This document shows, in pieces, positions 5,262-6,237 of a stretch of DNA of 6,237 bases. The position numbers and the translations under genes were made by a program. The notes beneath the pieces are model-generated. The model saw only the letters and a program-made list of their open reading frames with translations, did no database searches and was not told the origin of the DNA. Origin of the DNA: Clostridiales bacterium UBA6388 (GTDB lineage: Bacteria; Bacillota; Clostridia; Oscillospirales; Oscillospiraceae); the NCBI GenBank assembly GCA_002437575.1, contig DJQK01000098.1, positions 1-6,237 on the forward strand. Direction: 5' to 3'. Every line of letters begins with the position of its first letter. Positions within the stretch are counted from its first letter, which is position 1.

Positions 5262-6237
5262 AAGCGCCCGACAGCGTACCGGAGATTGTCTGGGCTAACT
5301 GCTGCTTTCTCGACACGTCCAGATGCCCGTAGAGGTCTGCTGTCATGCGAATGTCGGCGTGTCCCATCCAGTCCTGCACGTCTTTCAGCGGCGTTCCTGC
5401 GTTGATAAGCAAACTGGCGCAGCTGTGTCTGATTTCGTGAAAACGGATAAGCGGCAAACCGTGCTTTTTCAGAAGGTCGTTAAACCGATGGCTGATATAG
5501 TCCGGTGAATACGAGTGTCCATCGTCCCATTTGAACACATATGGATTCTCCGTATAATCCGCGCCGAACAAGCGCCGGTTTTCAGCTTCTGCACGCTTGG
5601 CTTCTGCAAAAATTACTCTGGCTTCCGCGGTCAGCGGAAACGTGCGGCGGCTTGTTCGGTTCTTCGTCTTGTCCTTTTCCACGACGGAAGTGACTTTCAC
5701 GACCGTATGGCAGATAGAGAGCGTTCCGCGTTCTTCATCAATGCTGTCCCATTGCAGGCCGAGCAGTTCACTTCTGCGCAGTCCGTAAATTGCTGTGATT
5801 TTGACAATCGGCAGCAGCGGGTCATTTTGCAGCGCAGAGAATAATGTCTGCATCTGCGCGGCACTGTAAAAATGCGCTTCCTTCCGCTCCTTCTGCGGCA
5901 GCTGCACAAATTGGCACGGATTGGCGGATAAAAGCTGATTGCGCACTGCTTCCGTCAGCACCTGAAAGAGAACATTCTTATGCAGACGCAGACTTTTGGG
6001 AGACAAATCGCCTTTTCCGTCCAGCCGTCCGTTTACTCTTTTTTCATCGAAGTACACTTGCAGCACCTTCGTCGTGACCTCTTGCAGCCTGATACCGAGC
6101 GCGTCAAAATACGGAAGAATATGCGTCCGCGCCAGCGTATCATAGCCCTGATAGGTAACTTCGTCTACACGCTTCTTCGTCTGTTCCAGCCAGAGACGAA
6201 TATAGTCCGAAAAACGCACATCATCATGGATAATTCC
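5257..6237 (-). CDS. int: Phage-type tyrosine recombinase (integrase), 5' end beyond window
   Basis: Site-specific recombinase of the lambda-integrase type that inserts and excises a mobile element. Residues are counted from a GTG at 6219. The N-terminal part (about 1-105) is the SAM-like core-binding domain, with FSDYIRLWLEQTKK and TYQGY typical of Firmicutes phage and Tn916-like integrases. The catalytic domain (about 115-310) shows the first Arg in GLRRSELLGL (R148), a Lys region before NRTSRRTFPL, HEIRH (H261, R264), GH at 286-287 and the nucleophile Y297 in DLYGH, so it appears active. The frame stays open to the window edge (six more residues, GIIHDD), and relatives carry an N-terminal arm-binding domain there, so the true start is probably outside and the GTG has no ribosome binding site. 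Base composition looks less GC-rich than the operon, consistent with transfer. The TAG stop lies 81 bases from the tRNA. Confidence 0.93.
   Translation of the reverse strand, partial: GIIHDDVRFSDYIRLWLEQTKKRVDEVTYQGYDTLARTHILPYFDALGIRLQEVTTKVLQVYFDEKRVNGRLDGKGDLSPKSLRLHKNVLFQVLTEAVRNQLLSANPCQFVQLPQKERKEAHFYSAAQMQTLFSALQNDPLLPIVKITAIYGLRRSELLGLQWDSIDEERGTLSICHTVVKVTSVVEKDKTKNRTSRRTFPLTAEARVIFAEAKRAEAENRRLFGADYTENPYVFKWDDGHSYSPDYISHRFNDLLKKHGLPLIRFHEIRHSCASLLINAGTPLKDVQDWMGHADIRMTADLYGHLDVSRKQQLAQTISGTLSGAC

Noticed and set aside
6217..6219. GTG at 6219 as the true integrase start
   Set aside because: No ribosome binding site precedes it, the frame stays open to the window edge with family-like residues, and an N-terminal domain is expected outside.

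Overview
The window looks like a chromosomal segment of a GC-rich gut-type Clostridia, most likely of the Oscillospirales/Ruminococcaceae kind. The reasons are a SpoIVFB-like M50 protease followed by the paired TIGR03960 radical SAM and DUF2344 genes (a conserved Firmicutes gene order), strong AGGAGG ribosome binding sites, a genome-encoded CCA on the tRNA, and a flavin-dependent thymidylate synthase. The lineage is inferred from gene content only; no species is claimed.

Layout, left to right. Positions 1-240 are AT-rich and non-coding, with a dense set of perfect hairpins (31-191) that resembles a small structured repeat. Position 241 starts a hairpin that serves as the terminator of the leftward operon. 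Five leftward (minus-strand) genes follow, tightly packed and probably co-transcribed in this order: a 91-residue single-pass membrane protein (5003-4728), a site-2 protease (4741-4136), a TIGR03960-type radical SAM enzyme (4121-2286), a DUF2344 radical SAM-linked protein (2293-1634), and thyX (1623-280). Neighbours overlap or lie 10-14 bases apart, which suggests translational coupling. On the plus strand, a fully consensus sigma-70 promoter (5059-5087) drives tRNA-Pro(CGG) at 5099-5175, which ends in a strong intrinsic terminator (5179-5212). Right of the tRNA, a leftward phage-type tyrosine recombinase runs off the window edge (5257-6237). Its position marks tRNA-Pro as the likely attachment site and everything to its right as an integrated element.

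How the genes fit together: the first two operon genes occupy the place of spoIVFA/spoIVFB, but the SpoIVFA-position protein has no peptidase-like domain. The radical SAM enzyme and DUF2344 protein are a known functional pair whose substrate is not established here. thyX makes dTMP and sits where RNase G and ribosomal protein genes often follow in other Clostridia. The most notable feature is that ThyX is a tandem duplication: each half keeps a different part of the canonical active-site signature, so the two halves may form one composite site.
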